NCBI RefSeq assembly: GCF_026241155.1
Contig: NZ_JAPFGP010000015.1
Location: 114,612-178,611 of the forward strand
DNA from: Paucibacter sp. PLA-PC-4
Lineage (GTDB): Bacteria; Pseudomonadota; Gammaproteobacteria; Burkholderiales; Burkholderiaceae_C
Length of the DNA stretch: 64,000 nucleotides
Reading direction: 5' to 3'
In this document: piece after piece, positions 24,436 to 33,672 of the stretch
How positions within the stretch are numbered: the first letter of the stretch is position 1
Layout: each line of letters opens with the position of its first letter
Position numbers and translations under genes: made by a program
The notes under the pieces: generated by a model
Told to the model about the DNA's origin: nothing
The model's database searches: none
Seen by the model: the letters and a program-made list of their open reading frames with translations, nothing else

Positions 24436-25821
24436 ATGCCGGGCTGCCCGCTCCCGCCGCCGATGTCCACTCCCGCCGCCCCGCTCGCTCGCCCCCGCCT
24501 GTTCTCGCTCGCCTGGCCTCTGTTCATCGAGTTGCTGCTGGGCATTGCGGTGGGCATGGTCGGTACCTTGCTCGCCGCACGCGTGTCGGACGCCGCCGGC
24601 GCCGCCTTCGCGTTGGCCAACCATGTCTCGGCCACGCTCTTCATTCTGTTTCGCATCATCGGCGCCGGCGTCAGCGTGGTGGTCACGCAGAGCCTGGGGG
24701 GTGGGAGGCGTGACCAGGCCCAGGCTCTTTCGCGTGCGGCGCTTGGCGCCAGCAGTTGGATCGGCGGCATCGCTGGCGGGGCTGCAATGGTCGGCGCCGG
24801 TCCGCTGCTGCGCTTGATGAATGCGCCGGCCGAGGTCTTGCCGCTTGCCTTGCCTTTCCTGATGGCACTCGCGCCGGCCCTGCTGCTCGATGCCTGGAAC
24901 GCCGCGATGGCCAGCGTGATGCGGGCCCATTTGCGCACCCGCGACACACTGGCCGTGCTGGTGACCATGCAATTGGCGCAATTGGCGTTGGCGATCCCGT
25001 TGATGGGCTGGCTGGGCCTGCCAGGCTTTGCGCTGGCCCTGGTGCTGAGCCGCGCGCTGGCGCTGGGCCTGCATCTTTGGCTGTGGCGTGCCCGGCTGGA
25101 CATTCATCCGGCCTGGGACGACTGGTGGCGCCTACCGCGCCGCGAGCTGGCGGCGGTGCTGCATATCGGTCTGCCCGGCGCGGCCGAGAACATCGCCTAT
25201 CGGCTGGCATTCATGGTCAGCGTCGCAGTGGCCGGCCAGCTGGGCGCTACGGCGCTGGCCACCCATTCCTATGCATCGCAGTTGATGTACTTCGTATTGC
25301 TGTTCGGCCTGGCCACCGGGTTCGCCGCCGAGATCGTGGTCGGCCACATGATTGGCGCCGGCCAGCTGCACGCGGCGCACCAGCTGGTGCGCCGGGCGCT
25401 GGCGCGCGGCCTAGTGGTCAGCGTCGCGGTGGCCACCGCGGCGGCGCTGGCCTCGCCCTGGCTGCTGCGCTTGTTCACTGCCGACCCGGCCATCATCGCC
25501 GCCGGTACCTCGCTGATGTGGCTCACCGTGATCCTGGAGCCGGGCCGCACCTTCAATCTGGTCGTCATCAATGCGCTGCGCGCTGCCGGCGATGCCCGCT
25601 ATCCGGTGATAGTGGGTGCCGGCTCGATGCTGGTCGTGCTGGCCGGTGGCAGCTGGCTCTTGGGCCAGGTGATGGGTATGGGCCTGGTGGGCATCTGGAT
25701 TGCCTATGCGGCCGACGAGTGGATACGCGGCCTGCTGATGTGGCGGCGCTGGGCCACCCACGGTTGGGTGCCGCATGCGCGCGGTGTGCACCGGCGGCTG
25801 CGCCGTGGCCACACTGCCTGA
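24436..25821 (+). CDS. MATE family efflux transporter
   Basis: 461 residues with about twelve membrane segments in two six-helix halves. The first half has WPLFIELLLGIAVGMVGTLL and IGAGVSVVVTQSLGGGRRDQ, the second has LHIGLPGAAENIAYRLAFMV and FAAEIVVGHMIGAGQL, typical of NorM/DinF-type sodium- or proton-driven multidrug antiporters. ATG 24436 is used; 24463 (MSTPAAPL) is an equally plausible start. It lies 18 bases after the mipA-like gene on the same strand. Confidence 0.9.
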   Translation: MPGCPLPPPMSTPAAPLARPRLFSLAWPLFIELLLGIAVGMVGTLLAARVSDAAGAAFALANHVSATLFILFRIIGAGVSVVVTQSLGGGRRDQAQALSRAALGASSWIGGIAGGAAMVGAGPLLRLMNAPAEVLPLALPFLMALAPALLLDAWNAAMASVMRAHLRTRDTLAVLVTMQLAQLALAIPLMGWLGLPGFALALVLSRALALGLHLWLWRARLDIHPAWDDWWRLPRRELAAVLHIGLPGAAENIAYRLAFMVSVAVAGQLGATALATHSYASQLMYFVLLFGLATGFAAEIVVGHMIGAGQLHAAHQLVRRALARGLVVSVAVATAAALASPWLLRLFTADPAIIAAGTSLMWLTVILEPGRTFNLVVINALRAAGDARYPVIVGAGSMLVVLAGGSWLLGQVMGMGLVGIWIAYAADEWIRGLLMWRRWATHGWVPHARGVHRRLRRGHTA

Positions 25822-25828
25822 GGGGCAT

Positions 25829-25957
25829 TCAGTCCGCAACGGCACCCGGCAGCAGCGCCAGCCGGGCAGCCCGAAACTCGACCAGCGCACGCACCCGCAG
25901 CGGCTGGTGACTGCGCGCCACGCAGAGCAGGTGGGCGATCTGCTGCATCCCCGCCAG
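25829..25957 (-). pseudogene. C-terminal remnant of a LysR regulator
   Basis: On the minus strand a 43-codon stretch ending in TGA at 25829 reads AGMQQIAHLLCVARSHQPLR and VRALVEFRAARLALL, which resembles the last 35-40 residues of LysR effector domains (the final strand, an Ala-Arg-x-x motif and the VRALVEF helix). Upstream, the frame only traverses the antisense of the SGNH remnant, so the rest of the gene is gone. The deletion joint lies near 25957. Confidence 0.5.
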
Positions 25958-26393
25958 CGTTCGTTGCCGGTACTGATGGACACCAACGACATCGGCTGGC
26001 CCGGCAGCCCGTTCGCCCCGCACGAGGAGGCGGTCGATGCGTCGGCGCCGATCCAGGGCATTCCTCAGCTGATCGCGCTGACCCCGGTCCATCAGGTGCG
26101 CATCGTCGGCGCCACGATCCCGCCCATCGAGGGGCGCTGCAGGGCTTGCCGCTGAAGGGCCATTACAGCCCCGCCAAGGATCATGTTCGCGACGAGGTCA
26201 ACCGATGGATACGCGAGAGCGGGGCTTTCGAAGCGGCGGTCGATTTCGTTGCCATGCCTGCGCGGCCCGACCCAGTCGCTTGCTGGCCCGCTTCGATTTC
26301 GGCGACCGTCTGCACCCCGGCGATGCCTGCCACCGGGCGATGGCGGCACTGATCGATCTGGAGCAGTTGCTGGGTCCGGCCCACGAGCGATAA
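25958..26393 (+). pseudogene. SGNH/GDSL hydrolase remnant, frameshifted and 5'-truncated
   Basis: Three successive frames together give the C-terminal half of an SGNH esterase. Frame 2 gives VLMDTNDIGWPGSPFAPHEE and HQVRIVGATIPPIEG. A one-base loss near 26133 moves to frame 1, which gives LPLKGHYSPAKDHVRDEVNR and WIRESGAFEAAVDF. A second shift near 26265 gives LLARFDFGDRLHPGDA and HRAMAALIDLEQLLG, which carries the Asp-x-x-His pair (DRLHP), ending at TAA 26393. The N-terminal half with the GDSL serine is missing. It abuts a LysR remnant on the other strand. Confidence 0.8.
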
Positions 26394-26445
26394 AGGCGTA
26401 GACCGGCGGTGCCCTGGCTTGGCACGCTTCATGCAAAACTCGCGC

Positions 26446-27078
26446 ATGGACTCATCCGCAGTGCCCGCCCCCATCGACCCCAGCATCCGCAGCCATACGC
26501 TGTTCGAGGACGCGCAGGCCATTTTCACCGGCGTTCTCTTCGTCTCGTTGGCGCTGATTCTGTTCGCCCAGGTGGGGCTGCTGACAGGAGGTACGGCCGG
26601 TGCAGCTTTTGTGCTGCACTACGCCACCGGTATCGGCCTGGGCAAGCTATTCTTCGTGATCAACATTCCGTTTTACTGGTTCGCATGGGTGCGCATGGGG
26701 CGGGAGTTCACCCTGAAGACCTTTGTCGCGATCAGCCTGCTGTCGGCGCTGACCGAGTGGTCGCCCCAGCTGTTTGCGATCGAGCGCCTGCACCCGGCAT
26801 ATGCGGCGGTGCTGGGCGGGCTGCTGCTGGGCTCGGGCTGCCTGTTTCTAGCGCGGCACCGGGCCAGCCTAGGCGGGGCCACCATCGTCTCGCTTTACCT
26901 GCAACAGGCCAAGGGCTGGCGGGCCGGCAAGGTGCAGATGGGCATCGACTGCCTCATCGTGTTGCTGGCGCTGACCGTGGTCGAGCCCTCGCGCGTCGCC
27001 TATTCGGTGCTAGCGGCTGTCGTGATGAACCTCTTTATCGCGGTCAACCACAAGCCGGGCCGCTACGCGGTGCTGTGA
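26446..27078 (+). CDS. YitT family membrane protein
   Basis: 210 residues, five predicted membrane segments: ILFAQVGLLTGGTAGAAFVL with the family LTGGTAG motif, LFFVINIPFYWFAWVRMGRE with INIPFYW, and AVLGGLLLGSGCLF. This is the YitT/DUF161 fold without the C-terminal cytosolic domain. Function is unknown. The start at 26446 (MDSSAVPAP) is chosen; TTG 26419 and ATG 26431 are in frame but no start has a convincing ribosome site. It converges on the glycosyltransferase gene. Confidence 0.85.
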   Translation: MDSSAVPAPIDPSIRSHTLFEDAQAIFTGVLFVSLALILFAQVGLLTGGTAGAAFVLHYATGIGLGKLFFVINIPFYWFAWVRMGREFTLKTFVAISLLSALTEWSPQLFAIERLHPAYAAVLGGLLLGSGCLFLARHRASLGGATIVSLYLQQAKGWRAGKVQMGIDCLIVLLALTVVEPSRVAYSVLAAVVMNLFIAVNHKPGRYAVL

Positions 27079-27094
27079 GCCGGCCGCGCGCGCG

Positions 27095-28258
27095 TCAAAC
27101 CGCCAGCAGCGGTGCCGGTGCGGTTTGCCAGGCGTGGGCGCGGCCTTGTAGAACGTCGGCCAGGATTTCGGGCAGCTCGAACACGGCGCGGTTGTCGATC
27201 AGGCGCAGATTGGCCTTGAACTCGTCGAGCCGCCCCAGCAGCTCGAGCACCGCCGGCCGGATGTGGCGCGCCGAGCGGCTGACCACGCCCAGGCCCTGCT
27301 CCTGCACCCACTCGGCGTTGTAGCGCTCCTGCGGCAGAGTCCAGGCATTGCTAAAGGTGACGATGGGCAGGCCTTGCTGGGCTGCCTCACTGAGGCAGCC
27401 CGGGCCGGGCTTGCCGATGAAGAAATCGGCAAGCTGCAGATAGCGCTGCACCTCGGGAGTGAATTCCAGCACCGCGCGCGGGGCCGCGCAGGTCTGGCCG
27501 CGCAGCTGCTCTGCCAGGGCCCTGTTGTGGCCGCACAGCAGAATCAGCTGCACATCCTGGAGCTGGCGCTCGATGGCGGCCATGGCCATCGAGCCGTGGC
27601 CGCCGAACAGCACCACGCCGGTGGGCCGGTCCGGGTCGAGCCCGAGCCGGCAGCGCTCGGCGCGACGGTTCAGCGCCAGCGGGCGATAGAAGTCGGGCCG
27701 TATCAGCATGCCCGAGCTGCGGTGGATTTGCGCGTCCGGGTAGCCGGCGGCCCGGGCCTGGGCTACTGCCTTGGCCGTGCCGCAAACCAGATGGCCCCGA
27801 CCGTCGGGCTCGATCCAGAAGTGCGGCGGCAGATCGGCCATATCGGTTAGCACCGTGACAAAGGGGGCGCCCGGCATCACCTCGGCCAAGCCTTCAGCCA
27901 ACGCGCGGTTGAAATTTGGCATCAGCGAGACGACCAGGTCGGGCGGTGCGTCCTGCCAGTGCCGGCACAGGCGCTTGACGATGGCTGCGTGACCCAGCCG
28001 TATCAGCGCCTGCAGCAGCCACAGCTCCTGTGCCAAGCCCAGGGTCCATCCTCGGGCCAGCCGCAGGTTGTAGAGGTCTTCGGGGGCGATGCTGGTGAGG
28101 CGCCGAAAGCGCTGTTGCGGGTCCAGCATGTCAACCAGATTGACGCAGCGCACCCGCCAGGCGCGACCCTGCTGTCGGATGACGGCCTCCAGGGCCTGGG
28201 CAGCGGCGCGGTGGCCGCCGCCGGCATTGAGGTAGATCAGGTCAAGCGTTGTCGTCAT
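27095..28258 (-). CDS. GT28-like glycosyltransferase (MurG / MGDG synthase superfamily)
   Basis: 387 residues, a GT-B fold. The N-terminal motif LIYLNAGGGHRAAAQALEAV and the segment PDLVVSLMPNFNRALAEGL match the diacylglycerol glycosyltransferase N-terminal domain. The C-terminal domain has VLFGGHGSMAMAAIERQL, then FFIGKPGPGCLSEAAQQGLP, the nucleotide-sugar binding loop, and WVQEQGLGVV. Likely acceptors are membrane lipids, as in processive diacylglycerol glucosyltransferases. It has no signal peptide. Substrate is inferred from family only. Confidence 0.86.
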   Translation of the reverse strand: MTTTLDLIYLNAGGGHRAAAQALEAVIRQQGRAWRVRCVNLVDMLDPQQRFRRLTSIAPEDLYNLRLARGWTLGLAQELWLLQALIRLGHAAIVKRLCRHWQDAPPDLVVSLMPNFNRALAEGLAEVMPGAPFVTVLTDMADLPPHFWIEPDGRGHLVCGTAKAVAQARAAGYPDAQIHRSSGMLIRPDFYRPLALNRRAERCRLGLDPDRPTGVVLFGGHGSMAMAAIERQLQDVQLILLCGHNRALAEQLRGQTCAAPRAVLEFTPEVQRYLQLADFFIGKPGPGCLSEAAQQGLPIVTFSNAWTLPQERYNAEWVQEQGLGVVSRSARHIRPAVLELLGRLDEFKANLRLIDNRAVFELPEILADVLQGRAHAWQTAPAPLLAV

Positions 28259-28327
28259 CGTCGCTGCGGATCGGCCAGGCTGGGGACATGCTCGCCGCAG
28301 GGAATGACCGGGCCATGACAGCCAACC

Positions 28328-28609
28328 TCAGCCGGCCTTACCGGTGCGGGCCGAGCTGCCGGTCCGGGCCTTGGAAAACTCCTCCACCATCGATATCCGC
28401 AGCTGGTCCAGGGCCTGGATGCAGTCCAGTATCGCGTCCTCGAATGGGCCGCCTGGGGGGGTGTCTGCCAGCTGGGTCAGGCGGGTCTGTACCGCCCGGA
28501 ACAGCACATCCCAGTCCTCGATCGAGACATCTAGCGCTTGTGGCGGCCGTGTGTCGCTCTGCTGGGAGCCGGTCTGGGCCGGTGCGGGAGCGGGAACAAG
28601 TCGGATCAT
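28328..28609 (-). CDS. Small hypothetical protein
   Basis: 93 residues from MIRLVPAPAPAQTGSQQSDT, with GAGGG seven bases upstream of ATG 28609. The middle (SIEDWDVLFRAVQTRLTQLA and AILDCIQALDQLRISMVEEF) is helical with an acidic character. No known domain. It is divergent from the Crp/Fnr gene at 28779, sharing a 169-base promoter region, so it may be a target of that regulator. Confidence 0.6.
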   Translation of the reverse strand: MIRLVPAPAPAQTGSQQSDTRPPQALDVSIEDWDVLFRAVQTRLTQLADTPPGGPFEDAILDCIQALDQLRISMVEEFSKARTGSSARTGKAG

Positions 28610-28778
28610 GGGGCGGCCCTCAGGGTGGCGAATGATGAATGCTGGGATGTGGCCTGCCAATACAGCAGAATCCGGCCAGCGCAACGCAATGTAGGGTTTC
28701 GTGCAAGCTGGCCCTGTGTCAAAAGATGTGTTGCACCGGCCCGGCTGGTGTGTACCCCCAAGAGAGGGATCAACAAGA

Positions 28779-29519
28779 ATGAGCGACGTCCTGCCCTGCA
28801 GCCAATGTCCCTTGCGGCCGCTGCCGCTGTTTCTAAGCCATAACGAAGAGGAGCTGGAGCTCGTGCAGTCGCTGAAGCGGCGCGAGCAACGCCTGGGTCC
28901 CGACGAGACCTTGATCGACGAGGGCCAGACCGACGCGCCGCTGTACACCTTGCTCAGCGGCTGGGCCTATCGTTTCAAGACGCTCAGCGACGGCCGCCGC
29001 CAGATCCTGAACTTTTTGCTCCCCGGTGACTTCATCGGCGTGCAGCAGAAGATGAGCGATGCTGCCGCCCATGGCGTCGTGACCCTGACCGAGGCCGTGT
29101 TCTGCGTATTCCAGCGTGACGCGCTGTGGGAGCTGCACCGGCGCAGTCCGTCGATGGGCTTCAACATCACCTGGCTGACCGCGCACGAGGAGTCGATGGT
29201 GGACGACACCTTGCTGTCTGTCGGCCGGCGCAGTGCCGAGGAACGCATCGCCAGCCTGTTGATCCTGCTGTTCAAGCGCGCCGCCGCACTGCAAAGAGAT
29301 GGCGGCGCCGATGGCGTGCCATTCCCGCTGACCCAACAGCATGTGGCCGACGGCTTGGGCCTGTCCCTGGTCCACACCAACCGCACGCTGCGCCTGCTCG
29401 AGCGCCGCGGCCTGCACCAGATCAAGGGCGGCCGGCTCTATTTGCGCGATGTGAAGGCGTTGGCGCGCATCGCCGATCTGTACGGCGACGGCCGGCCGCC
29501 GCAGCGGCCGCTGGTCTGA
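28779..29519 (+). CDS. Crp/Fnr family transcriptional regulator
   Basis: 246 residues. An N-terminal cyclic-nucleotide-binding-like beta-roll (LGPDETLIDEGQTDAPLYTL, then FLLPGDFIGVQQKM) is followed by a long dimer helix and a winged helix (FPLTQQHVADGLGLSLVHTN, RTLRLLERRGLHQIKGG). The N-terminus has a CSQC pair (Cys7, Cys10) but I do not see the full four-cysteine FNR set, so an iron-sulfur cluster is uncertain. GAGAGGG precedes ATG 28779 by ten bases. The nearest divergent gene is the 93-residue hypothetical. Confidence 0.88.
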   Translation: MSDVLPCSQCPLRPLPLFLSHNEEELELVQSLKRREQRLGPDETLIDEGQTDAPLYTLLSGWAYRFKTLSDGRRQILNFLLPGDFIGVQQKMSDAAAHGVVTLTEAVFCVFQRDALWELHRRSPSMGFNITWLTAHEESMVDDTLLSVGRRSAEERIASLLILLFKRAAALQRDGGADGVPFPLTQQHVADGLGLSLVHTNRTLRLLERRGLHQIKGGRLYLRDVKALARIADLYGDGRPPQRPLV

Positions 29520-29521
29520 GC

Positions 29522-30172
29522 TCAGACAGGCAAGACTAGACCCAGCAGAAACAGGATCGCCGCGCCGTAGGCGCTTGCCAGCGTGACCGGCTTGCCCCGC
29601 ATACTGGCATCCCACCAGTCGACGCCCGGCCTGGCCGCGTCGGCGTCCTTGTCCTCGTTGATGTCTACCTGCCCCGAGCGCAGCCGCGCGCGCACCTGGG
29701 CCGAGGAGCTCAGCGCCGCCCGCGAGAAGGCGCCGGCGACGAGGAAGAGAAAGTACTGCGCCGGTACGATCAGTACCAGCCAGCCGATGATGGCCAAGCT
29801 GAGCGCGAGTGCCAGGATGAGTAGGGGCAGGACTTCAATCCCGATCGGGCTGCGCCGGTTCGCAGTGCGCAGATGCGCGCCACTGGCCACCAGCGGCAGG
29901 CCGGCCACCTGCAGGCAGGCGCCGAGGTAGCTCAACGGATTGGCCGAGACCAGAGCGGGGTTTTTGTCAAGCCCGCCCCAAGCCGCCCCGAAGGCGGCGG
30001 TCGCAATCGCGATGATCGGACCGGCGCCGGTGTACCAGTCGAGATAGCTGCGCGCAAAGATCCGCTGGAACACCCAGGCGTTGACCACGCACAGCAGCAA
30101 CAGCCCGATGAAGGAGAGCGCGATGAGCAAGGTGCGTGGCTTGGGCTGAGCTACGGCGGTGGTGGGCATCAT
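29522..30172 (-). CDS. Hypothetical polytopic membrane protein
   Basis: 216 residues with about five membrane segments: TLLIALSFIGLLLLCVVNAW, GPIIAIATAAFGAAWGGL, a pair around LPLLILALALSLAIIGWLVL, and a last one near the C-terminus (AYGAAILFLLGLVLPV). A charged loop (VDINEDKDADAARPG) precedes the last segment. The start at 30172 (MMPTTAV) is chosen for its GAGG; 30184 is also in frame. No family recognised. It converges on the Crp/Fnr gene with a two-base gap. Confidence 0.7.
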   Translation of the reverse strand: MMPTTAVAQPKPRTLLIALSFIGLLLLCVVNAWVFQRIFARSYLDWYTGAGPIIAIATAAFGAAWGGLDKNPALVSANPLSYLGACLQVAGLPLVASGAHLRTANRRSPIGIEVLPLLILALALSLAIIGWLVLIVPAQYFLFLVAGAFSRAALSSSAQVRARLRSGQVDINEDKDADAARPGVDWWDASMRGKPVTLASAYGAAILFLLGLVLPV

Positions 30173-30257
30173 CACGATCCTCATGGGAAGCTTGAGATGA
30201 TGGGGTCATTCCAGTCGTGCATGCAAGCGCCGTGGCGTTCGTGCGCAGCGCTCGCAA

Positions 30258-31448
30258 TTAACCCGCACTCGCGTGGATATGCTCGCGCACCCTCGGGTAG
30301 ATCTGCTGGTTCCATTTGCGGCCGCTGAACACGCCGTAGTGGCCGACGCCAGTCTGAATGTGGTGGGTCTTCAAATAGGGGCGAACATTGGAGCAAAGGT
30401 CTTGCGCAGCGACAGTCTGGCCGACGGCGCAGATGTCGTCGCGCTCGCCCTCGACCGTCATCAGCGCTGTGCGCCGGATCGCGGCCGGCCGCACCGGGCG
30501 GCCCCTGTACATCAGCTCGCCCTTGGCCAGGTCATAGGTCTGGAACACCTTCTCAACGGTCTCCAGATAGAACTCGGCGGGCAGGTCGTTGACGGCAAGG
30601 TACTCCTCGTAGAAGTCCTGTATCACCTTGGCCTCCTCGCGCCGGCCTTCCATCAGATGCTCGTACATCTGGCGGAATGAGGCCTTGTGGCGTTCCGGGT
30701 TCATGCTCATGAAGGCGGTCAGCTGCAGAAAACCGGGGTAGACGCGGCGTCCGAAGCCGGCGTGTGGCAAGGGCACATGGCTGACCAGGTTCTGCGCGAA
30801 CCACTCGATCGGTTTGCTGATGGCCAAGCGGTTGACTTCGGTAGGGTTGACGCGGCAGTCCACCGGCCCGGCCATCAGGGTCAGGCTGCGCGGCTGGGCG
30901 GGATGCATGTCTTCGGCCATCAGCGCGGTGGCGGCCAGCGCGGCCACGCAAGGCTGGCAGACCGCGATCACGTGAGTGTCGGGGCCGATGGCGGCGATGA
31001 ACTGCATCATGTAGTCGATGTAGTCGTCCAGGCTGAAGGCGCCGTGACGCAGCGCTACATCGCGGGCGTTGTGCCAGTCGGTGATGAAGACATCGTGGTC
31101 CTGCAGCAGGGTGCGGGCGGTCTCGCGCAACAGCGTCGCGAAGTGGCCCGACAGCGGCGCCACCAGCAGCACGCGCGGCCGGGTCTCGGGCGCCGGGCCG
31201 GTCTTGCGGAAGTGCAGGAGAGTGCCGAAGGGCAGCTTCAGGATGGGCAGCTCGTCGACATCGGCGATCGCGTAAGGCGGACGTGTGTGGGTCAGCCGCA
31301 TCCGCGAGATCACGTCGCTGGCGGCGGCGATGCTGCGCAGCGCCGATTTCTCTGTCTTCTGGAACCACATCGATGCCGCCAGCTGCTGCGCCATCAGGCG
31401 CAGCGGCGACGCCAGGTCAGACTGCAGTTGATAAGCCTGATACAGCAT
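30258..31448 (-). CDS. phaZ: Intracellular polyhydroxyalkanoate depolymerase
   Basis: 396 residues, close to the usual 400-420 of PhaZ. The start MLYQAYQLQSDLASPLR is typical. PLSGHFATLLRETARTLLQD precedes the active-site region VCQPCVAALAATALMAED; the nucleophile is a cysteine in CQPC (Cys164/Cys167), not a serine, as in Ralstonia PhaZ. The C-terminal PHB_depo_C part ends with VGHYGVFSGRKWNQQIYPR, containing the catalytic His. The enzyme mobilises stored polyhydroxybutyrate in the cytosol. It is divergent from the GST gene. Confidence 0.95.
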   Translation of the reverse strand: MLYQAYQLQSDLASPLRLMAQQLAASMWFQKTEKSALRSIAAASDVISRMRLTHTRPPYAIADVDELPILKLPFGTLLHFRKTGPAPETRPRVLLVAPLSGHFATLLRETARTLLQDHDVFITDWHNARDVALRHGAFSLDDYIDYMMQFIAAIGPDTHVIAVCQPCVAALAATALMAEDMHPAQPRSLTLMAGPVDCRVNPTEVNRLAISKPIEWFAQNLVSHVPLPHAGFGRRVYPGFLQLTAFMSMNPERHKASFRQMYEHLMEGRREEAKVIQDFYEEYLAVNDLPAEFYLETVEKVFQTYDLAKGELMYRGRPVRPAAIRRTALMTVEGERDDICAVGQTVAAQDLCSNVRPYLKTHHIQTGVGHYGVFSGRKWNQQIYPRVREHIHASAG

Positions 31449-31555
31449 ATTGCTCGCCTCTCGGAGTCTGCTTGAGCTTGAGCAAGGAGCGGGCCAAGGC
31501 CTTGCGTCTTGGCACAGGGCTTGCGTCGCTCATCGCACAGCGGCAGGGGGTGGCG

Positions 31556-32212
31556 ATGAGCAAAGCGGTGTTGACGATCAGCAGCAAGAACTACGGTGCT
31601 TGGGCCCTGCGGGGCTGGCTGATGGCCCGGCTGGCCAAGCTGGAATTCACCGAGCGCGTGATCCCGCCCGACGATCCAGACATGAAGGCCGAGATGCTGC
31701 TGCTGTCGGCCTCGATGCGGGTGCCGACCTTGGAACATGAGGGCGTCAAGGTCTGGGACACGTTGGCCATCGGCGAGTACCTCAACGAGATCAAGCCCAA
31801 GGCCGGCCTGCTGCCGGCTGACATCGCGGCGCGCGCCCACTGCCGCGCGATCTGCGGCGAGATGCATTCGGGCTTCAGCGCGCTGCGGGCCTCGCTGCCG
31901 ATGAATATCAAGGCCTATTTCCCTAACTTCAAGCTCTGGTCGCGCGCGCAGAGCGATATCGACCGCGTCGTGATGATCTGGAACGAATGCCTGCAGCGCT
32001 ACGGCGGCCCCTATCTGTTCGGCGCCAAGCCCTGCATCGCCGATGCGATGTTTGCGCCGGTCGTGACGCGCTTTCTCAGTTACGACGTCAAGCTAGACCC
32101 TGCCTGCGCCGCCTACTGCCAATTGATCATGTCTCTGCCGGCGATGCAGGAGTGGGTCAAGGCGGCGCGAGTCGAGCCCGACGAGATCGATGAACTGGAT
32201 GCTGAGTTTTGA
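31556..32212 (+). CDS. Glutathione S-transferase family protein
   Basis: 218 residues. The N-terminal thioredoxin-fold domain (LTISSKNYGAWALRGWLMAR, then LSASMRVPTLEHEGVKVWDT and LAIGEYLNEIKP) carries the Val-Pro cis-proline and the Asp-Thr/Ser pair that bind glutathione. A helical C-terminal domain follows (YLFGAKPCIADAMFAPVVTR). AGGGGG lies five bases before ATG 31556, which rules out the long upstream frame antisense to phaZ. Substrate unknown. Confidence 0.9.
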   Translation: MSKAVLTISSKNYGAWALRGWLMARLAKLEFTERVIPPDDPDMKAEMLLLSASMRVPTLEHEGVKVWDTLAIGEYLNEIKPKAGLLPADIAARAHCRAICGEMHSGFSALRASLPMNIKAYFPNFKLWSRAQSDIDRVVMIWNECLQRYGGPYLFGAKPCIADAMFAPVVTRFLSYDVKLDPACAAYCQLIMSLPAMQEWVKAARVEPDEIDELDAEF

Positions 32213-32242
32213 CGCGCAGCGCACCCCGCTGGGGCTGCATGC

Positions 32243-32665
32243 TCACTTCCAGGGCGTCGGGTCCGGAATCGGGCAGACCGGGTCCACATCGATGGACTTG
32301 AAGTCCGCCGGCGAGACGATCTCCAGGTATTCCATGTCCGGCGAGTAGTCGAAGAGATAGTGGCGAATACCAGGGCGTTGGTGCACGCAGTCGCCGGCCT
32401 CGACCAGTGTTTCCCGATCCTCGTACATGAAGCGGGCCCAGCCCTTGAGCATGATGACGATCTGGAAGTCCGCCTCGTGGCGGTGCCAGCCCGTCCCTTT
32501 CTCAGGGGCCATATTGGCCTTGACCAGATGGGCGATCACTTGGCCGTGGGTTGCCTCGGCGATGCCGAGGTCGCGGTACAGGAAGAAATCGCGCAGGCCG
32601 CCGCTTACGTAGCCGGTGTCGGCGGGTTTGACGTGCGAGAACAAGGTGTCCGTGCGATCCAGCAT
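32243..32665 (-). CDS. Cupin domain protein
   Basis: 140 residues, a single cupin_2 barrel. Metal-binding residues are His61 and His63 in GTGWHRHEADFQIVIMLKGW, with His102 in PGIRHYLFDY. A strong AAAGGAG lies upstream of ATG 32665, so a longer frame reaching 32785 is rejected. It is divergent from the transglutaminase gene. Small cupins of this type bind metals or small carbonyl compounds; I cannot assign a reaction. Confidence 0.85.
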   Translation of the reverse strand: MLDRTDTLFSHVKPADTGYVSGGLRDFFLYRDLGIAEATHGQVIAHLVKANMAPEKGTGWHRHEADFQIVIMLKGWARFMYEDRETLVEAGDCVHQRPGIRHYLFDYSPDMEYLEIVSPADFKSIDVDPVCPIPDPTPWK

Positions 32666-32783
32666 GGGAGCTCCTTTCGAGGCATCGAGGCAAAACGCGC
32701 TAGGCTGCAGCCGTCGAGCAAGCATTTCCCGTTCCAGCCGCCGGGCTGGCCAGCAATGCCGGGTATCCAGGAGTGGCGTCGCC

Positions 32784-33665
32784 ATGATCCGTATCGAGTT
32801 GCAAATCGACCTGAACTACACGATAGGCCCGCAGGGCGCCGATTTCGTCTTCAACATCCATGCCGCCCACACGGCCCACCAGCGCATCAGCGCCGAGAAT
32901 TTGCGGCTGAGCCAGGCCATCGAGTCGCAGATCCACACCGACCTACTGACCGGCAACCGCTATCTGCGCCTGCGCGCCGAGCCGGGGCCGCTGAGCCTCT
33001 CTTACGCGGCCACCGTCGATATCGTGCACCATCGCAGCGCACCCGCGCAGATAGCCGAGGTGCCGGTGCGCAGCCTGCCGCCCGAGGTGATGGGCTATGT
33101 CTATCCGAGCCGCTATTGCCAGTCGGACCGGCTGCTTAAACTGGCCAACGACGAGTTCGGCGGACTCTGGCAGGGCTATAACCGCGTGCTGGCGATCCGT
33201 GACTGGGTGCAGCGCCATGTGACCTTCGCGTCCAACACGTCCAACTCCAACACCTCGGCGGTGGACACCTTGATCGAGCGGGTCGGCATCTGCCGCGACT
33301 TCGCCCATCTGATGATCGCGCTGTGCCGTGCGGTCAACATCCCGGCCCGCTTCACCACCGGCACCGACTACGGGGCCGATCCGGCGCTCGGGCCGCCGGA
33401 CTTCCATGCCTATGTCGAGGCCTATCTGGGCGACCGCTGGTACATTTTTGATCCATCGGGCACGGCCATCCCGATGGGGCTGCTGCGCTTTGGCACCGGG
33501 CGGGATGCGGCCGATGTGGCCTTCGCCACCATCTTCGGCGGCGTGCAGTCTGGCCCGCCGGTGATCAGGGCACAGGCAGTGGAAGATGCCAGTCTCGGCC
33601 TAATGCGGCCGCATCACTGTGCCGATGCGCTGTCCAGCGACGCCGGCCGCAGGCTGAAGACCTAG
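32784..33665 (+). CDS. Transglutaminase-like cysteine protease family protein
   Basis: 293 residues. An N-terminal beta domain (IELQIDLNYTIGPQGADFVF) precedes the transglutaminase-like core. The triad is Cys170 (RVGICRDFAHL), His208 (PDFHAYVEAYL) and Asp223 (WYIFDPSG). Proteins of this arrangement are common in proteobacteria and are thought to be peptidases or amidases, but few have been characterised. AGGAG lies ten bases before ATG 32784. It converges on the ParA-like gene with a seven-base gap. Confidence 0.88.
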   Translation: MIRIELQIDLNYTIGPQGADFVFNIHAAHTAHQRISAENLRLSQAIESQIHTDLLTGNRYLRLRAEPGPLSLSYAATVDIVHHRSAPAQIAEVPVRSLPPEVMGYVYPSRYCQSDRLLKLANDEFGGLWQGYNRVLAIRDWVQRHVTFASNTSNSNTSAVDTLIERVGICRDFAHLMIALCRAVNIPARFTTGTDYGADPALGPPDFHAYVEAYLGDRWYIFDPSGTAIPMGLLRFGTGRDAADVAFATIFGGVQSGPPVIRAQAVEDASLGLMRPHHCADALSSDAGRRLKT

Positions 33666-33672
33666 GGCAGAC

